From the NCBI GenBank assembly GCA_009617715.1, contig VTFK01000092.1, forward strand, positions 62,001-126,000: a stretch of DNA of 64,000 bases, read 5' to 3'. Of this stretch, positions 60,640 through 64,000 are shown one piece after another (position 1 is the stretch's first letter; the number at the start of each line of letters is the position of its first letter). The translations under genes were made by a program, and so were the position numbers. The DNA comes from Plectrocnemia conspersa (Eukaryota > Arthropoda > Insecta > Trichoptera > Polycentropodidae). A model generated the notes under the pieces. It was given only the letters and a program-made list of their open reading frames with translations, was not told the DNA's origin and did no database searches.

Positions 60640-61160
60640 GGCTTAATGATTTCGCGAAGAGCTTCTATGGAAACTTTCATCAAAAGCTCCCGAATTTTCG
60701 TTTTAATTATTGGAGCGCTGGCTAACGAGCGCTTAATGTTTCTAAATATGTATATACACGTTTAAAATTTAATTATCACATCGTTATAAATAAATTTTTG
60801 TATATATATATATATATACTGTGCGAGCTGTGTATACTAAATAAAATATTTTGGCAAATGAGAGATGTGAGTCGTGGATTAAAAAGTCAAAGCATTCTTT
60901 GGCGACGCTAATGGAGCGTCTTATGATTATGTAGGAAGTTCGAAACGGAAAAGTGTCAACATCAACATTAATAAAGGTACATACTTGACCTTCTGGCTGT
61001 GATCTTGGTTATTTTTAATACTCGTTTTAATTTTTCACGTCTTTTATCGGTATATAAACGTCGTAGGAACTAGAAACGTAAGCTTTGAACGTGCATTTAG
61101 GCCAATATATAACGTCGAATCACAACGATTTATATTTTTGTGTATGCAATGAAAATAAAT
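60640..61160. other. Two less AT-rich blocks around a TA microsatellite
   Basis: Blocks 60640-60740 and 60860-61130 flank a (TA)n run at about 60801-60819. The first includes GCTGGCTAACGAGCGC. Noncoding, identity unknown. Confidence 0.35.
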
Positions 61161-61164
61161 TTGT

Positions 61165-62190
61165 TGGAGTGTTAACCGTTTTCTCGTTTAATACAAAACT
61201 TAAACTAAAATAGGTTGAGTACTAACTCATCGCGATTTTCTTACTATACGGGTAATATACTTTTAATTGTAGTGTTGAATGCTGCGGCCGTATTATGCAA
61301 TACTAAATTGATTTAAACAATCTTAACATTTTATATATATATATATGTATATTTAAGATCATCATCAGATAGATGCATAGGTTTATAGTAATTTGATTCA
61401 ACGACGGATTGTATATATATAATTTTAGTAACGCAGAAAATCAGCATTGGTAAACCACTAGCGGGCTCGTCAAAATATACAATGATTTATTACTCAAACT
61501 AATATTTTATAAATATATGCAAGGTTTTTCGATGAGTTATAGCACTGAATTTATAAAAATAGATTTTATTACGGTGACTAAATTTCTGGATTGTCGCTAC
61601 AGCATAAGAAGCAAGTAATGATCGAAGAGCTTAGTTTATATGCAATAAGCTATTGTGTACATCGTACTTTTGTCAAACTTATTAGAGAGAATATTAAATA
61701 ATAACGTTTTACGTTAAAAATTATCTACATTTAAATAGCTTTGTGGTCACTGTTAATACGTAATAACAAATGAGATAATGCCGTTTTTAAGAACCAAAAT
61801 AAAATTAATTTTCAAGAAAGATTAGATTATTGAATGGCATGGATTTTTAAAATAAACATTGTCGATTCATTTTTGGTTCTGAGCAAATACATTAGTCTGC
61901 CAGATACCAGGGTGATCAACTTTTTAAATTATGCCATGGATAGTGGATCTTAAGTCATCTTGGTACTGTGCTTTGTAATCAGTTTTACCAGTGGCGTCAA
62001 TCACAAATTTTTCAATTGTATTTTATGTTATATGAAACAATTTTTATTCATATATTAAGATCTAGATAAGTGAAAAGACATTTTTTGTTATATTTAAAAG
62101 AAGTGTTTAGAAAATACTGTCATTTACAATTTTTAATAAAACAATGTATTTATCGGTCAATATTAATAATTCAATTTTTATATGCCATAT
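61165..62190. other. AT-rich intergenic DNA
   Basis: No gene or clear repeat apart from a short TA run at 61330-61345. Confidence 0.45.
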
Positions 62191-62214
62191 ATTTTGCTTA
62201 TATAAATTATTAAA

Positions 62215-63240
62215 AAGCAAACCTAGTGATTTTTTATAATAAAATCATTCACCTTAGTTTTCCTAATTTAATGGTTAAATATTGAGATGATTCACGTATG
62301 CTAATAAAGTGTTTTAATAATAATAATATTCGCTTCATAGTTCGATGGTATATAATTTAATTCGAATGACTTAAAAATTTACAAATATCCACTGTCCAGT
62401 TTTTTCAAATAATTCAGTTGGGTAATAAGAATTTGCAATTAATTTCTAAGTAACCTCAATGTTTAACTGATATAATTAAAAAAAATAAAAGATAATTTTG
62501 AATCAATTTTTAAAACATTTTTTATATTATATACATTTTGATATTTTTTATTGAATTAATACAGGTAAATTAGTAAAGATAAAAACTAGTGTCTTTTTAT
62601 AATTATAATATTTTCCTCAGTTTTCCTGATGTCAAAGTTAAAAATCTAGATGATGTATTTATGCAATAATAATAGTTGCATCACTGATACATGACATTTA
62701 ATTTAAATAAACAAATAATTTTTATAATTAAAATACTATGTAAAAAAACTTTGTCCATTAATAATCTACAGAAGACAATTAGGTAATTATAAATTCTTAT
62801 CCATTTTCTAGTAAGTTCAATGATAAACTGTCACGGTTAAAAAAATAATATGTAACTTTTTTGTGAAACATACATTTTGGTTATTTCCATTGTGTTATTT
62901 TAAGTAAATTATCTATTAGAAATCAAAACTAGTGATTTTTATAATTAAATCATTCTCAGTCTCATGATTAAAAATCGAGATGATTTACTAATGCTATAAT
63001 AATTGCATAAATAATTAAATTAAAATGACTAAATAATTTCTATATTCCAAATAAAACACTATCTTAAAAAAATCTACAAAAATCCACTGTTCATAATTAT
63101 TTTCATAAAAGGCAGTTAAGTAATAGGGCGTGGTAAACCAATCCTCAATGTTTAACTGCTATAATTAAAAAAATAAAGTAAAAGCTTTTCAAATATATTT
63201 TCAATACATACATTTTAGTTATTTTTTTGTGCTATCACAG
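62215..63240 (+). repeat. Diverged tandem array of about 340-365-bp units
   Basis: Three units start with a variant of AACTAGTGATTTTTATAATTA (about 62221, 62585 and 62927). They continue with TCAGTTTTCCTGAT-like and AAAATCGAGATGATTTACTAATGC-like blocks. Later markers are AATCCACTGT(T/C)CA (62384 and 63078), CCTCAATGTTTAACTG(A/C)TATAATT (62455 and 63145) and ACATTTTGGTTATTT (62871; variants 62532 and 63208). No coding capacity. Confidence 0.7.
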
Positions 63241-63244
63241 CTTA

Positions 63245-64000
63245 AATTTTGAAAAAATTATTAAAATCGACTTATGTATTATTTAGAGTTCAAAAAATTA
63301 AATAATGTGCACAAACAAACATTAGTGTGTTTATAAAACAACAAACCAAAATACTTCTAGCAGTTGTTTTGAAGGAATTTAAAACAATCAACATGTCAAT
63401 AAGATAATTGGTGTTTAACACAAATGTCAATCAAAGAAGTATTTTGTGTGAAGATCATAAACAAATTGGATATAATTCGTTTTGAGTTCTACTAAACGTT
63501 TTATAAAACAAAATTTTGGTAAAAAAATTAACTAATGTTGCACCGTGCAAATTTGGGATATTGCTAGTAAGTGGTTAAAAATCTTATCAACAGTCTTAGA
63601 ACCAACAAAAAGCTTCCATTTAAGTCGATATTATGACAAAAAACAGACATATTTATAAAAATACAATTATTGATGAAAAACTTTATTTATAAATGATTTT
63701 TTCCTGCTAATTACGTACTAAAGGACGAATTTTTATTTAATATAATTTAATTAATCATCTAAGTTAAGATTTTCTATATTTATCTGTTACTGTTTTTTTT
63801 TCTCAGGCCATCAACGTATGCTCTATATTTAGATACAAATTTGGCAGTGTTGCTTTAAGTGACAATAGAGTTGTCAAATCCTGAGATATTATTTTTTATA
63901 ATTATTTGCTATTGCAAATATGAGAATTTCATATTTAGAAAAACGATTATTTTAATCTAAAAATATAGGTAAATAATTTACAATTATACCATTATTATGT
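63245..64000. other. AT-rich intergenic DNA to the right edge
   Basis: Nothing recognised. Confidence 0.5.

Overview
The window reads as AT-rich nuclear DNA from an insect. Protein-coding genes are split by many short GT-AG introns (about 55-140 bp), a few longer introns are full of repeats, and there are non-LTR, SINE, piggyBac-like and hAT-like remnants. The ribosomal protein L27 gene and the ciliary genes are animal-type. I cannot fix the insect order from the sequence alone. No bacterial features, CRISPR arrays or rRNA genes are visible.

Genes are confined to the first 33 kb. From left to right they are: (1) the first coding exon of a membrane-anchored short-chain dehydrogenase (minus strand, running off the left edge); (2) RpL27 (plus strand, three exons, first one noncoding); (3) an EFHC1/EFHC2-type axonemal DM10-domain gene on the minus strand, convergent with RpL27; its C-terminus is ambiguous because three further coding exons that fit in phase and carry a PP1-docking-like KRVTF motif lie between its first stop codon and RpL27; (4) a CCDC113/CCDC96-type (DUF4201) coiled-coil gene on the minus strand, just upstream of the EFHC gene; (5) a claudin/PMP22/CACNG-type four-helix membrane protein on the minus strand, whose two N-terminal exons at 32.3-32.9 kb are joined to four C-terminal exons at 16.2-16.9 kb across a 15.4-kb intron. 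I reconstructed exon boundaries by hand from splice sites and codon phase.

The two ciliary genes form a head-to-tail pair with only about 310 bp between coding regions. Each has a sequence matching the RFX X-box consensus shortly upstream of its start codon, which suggests shared ciliary or sperm-axoneme regulation.

From 33 to 64 kb I see no convincing multi-exon gene. This part holds less AT-rich islands that look like candidate noncoding regulatory DNA, one small ORF with an adjacent poly(A) signal, a 1.6-kb piggyBac-like element with a remnant acidic reading frame, a 1-kb inverted-repeat element, tRNA-derived SINEs, and three sets of very diverged repeats (about 300-bp units at 37.5-39.4 kb, a triplicated 120-bp unit at 40.9-41.5 kb, and about 350-bp units at 62.2-63.2 kb).

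The most unusual mobile family is a composite repeat present in three copies or near-copies. A module of roughly 180 bp, whose ends are inverted CAGGGACGTCA / TGACGTCCCTG, occurs in the same orientation on both sides of a 0.6-0.8-kb interior that includes a foldback segment.
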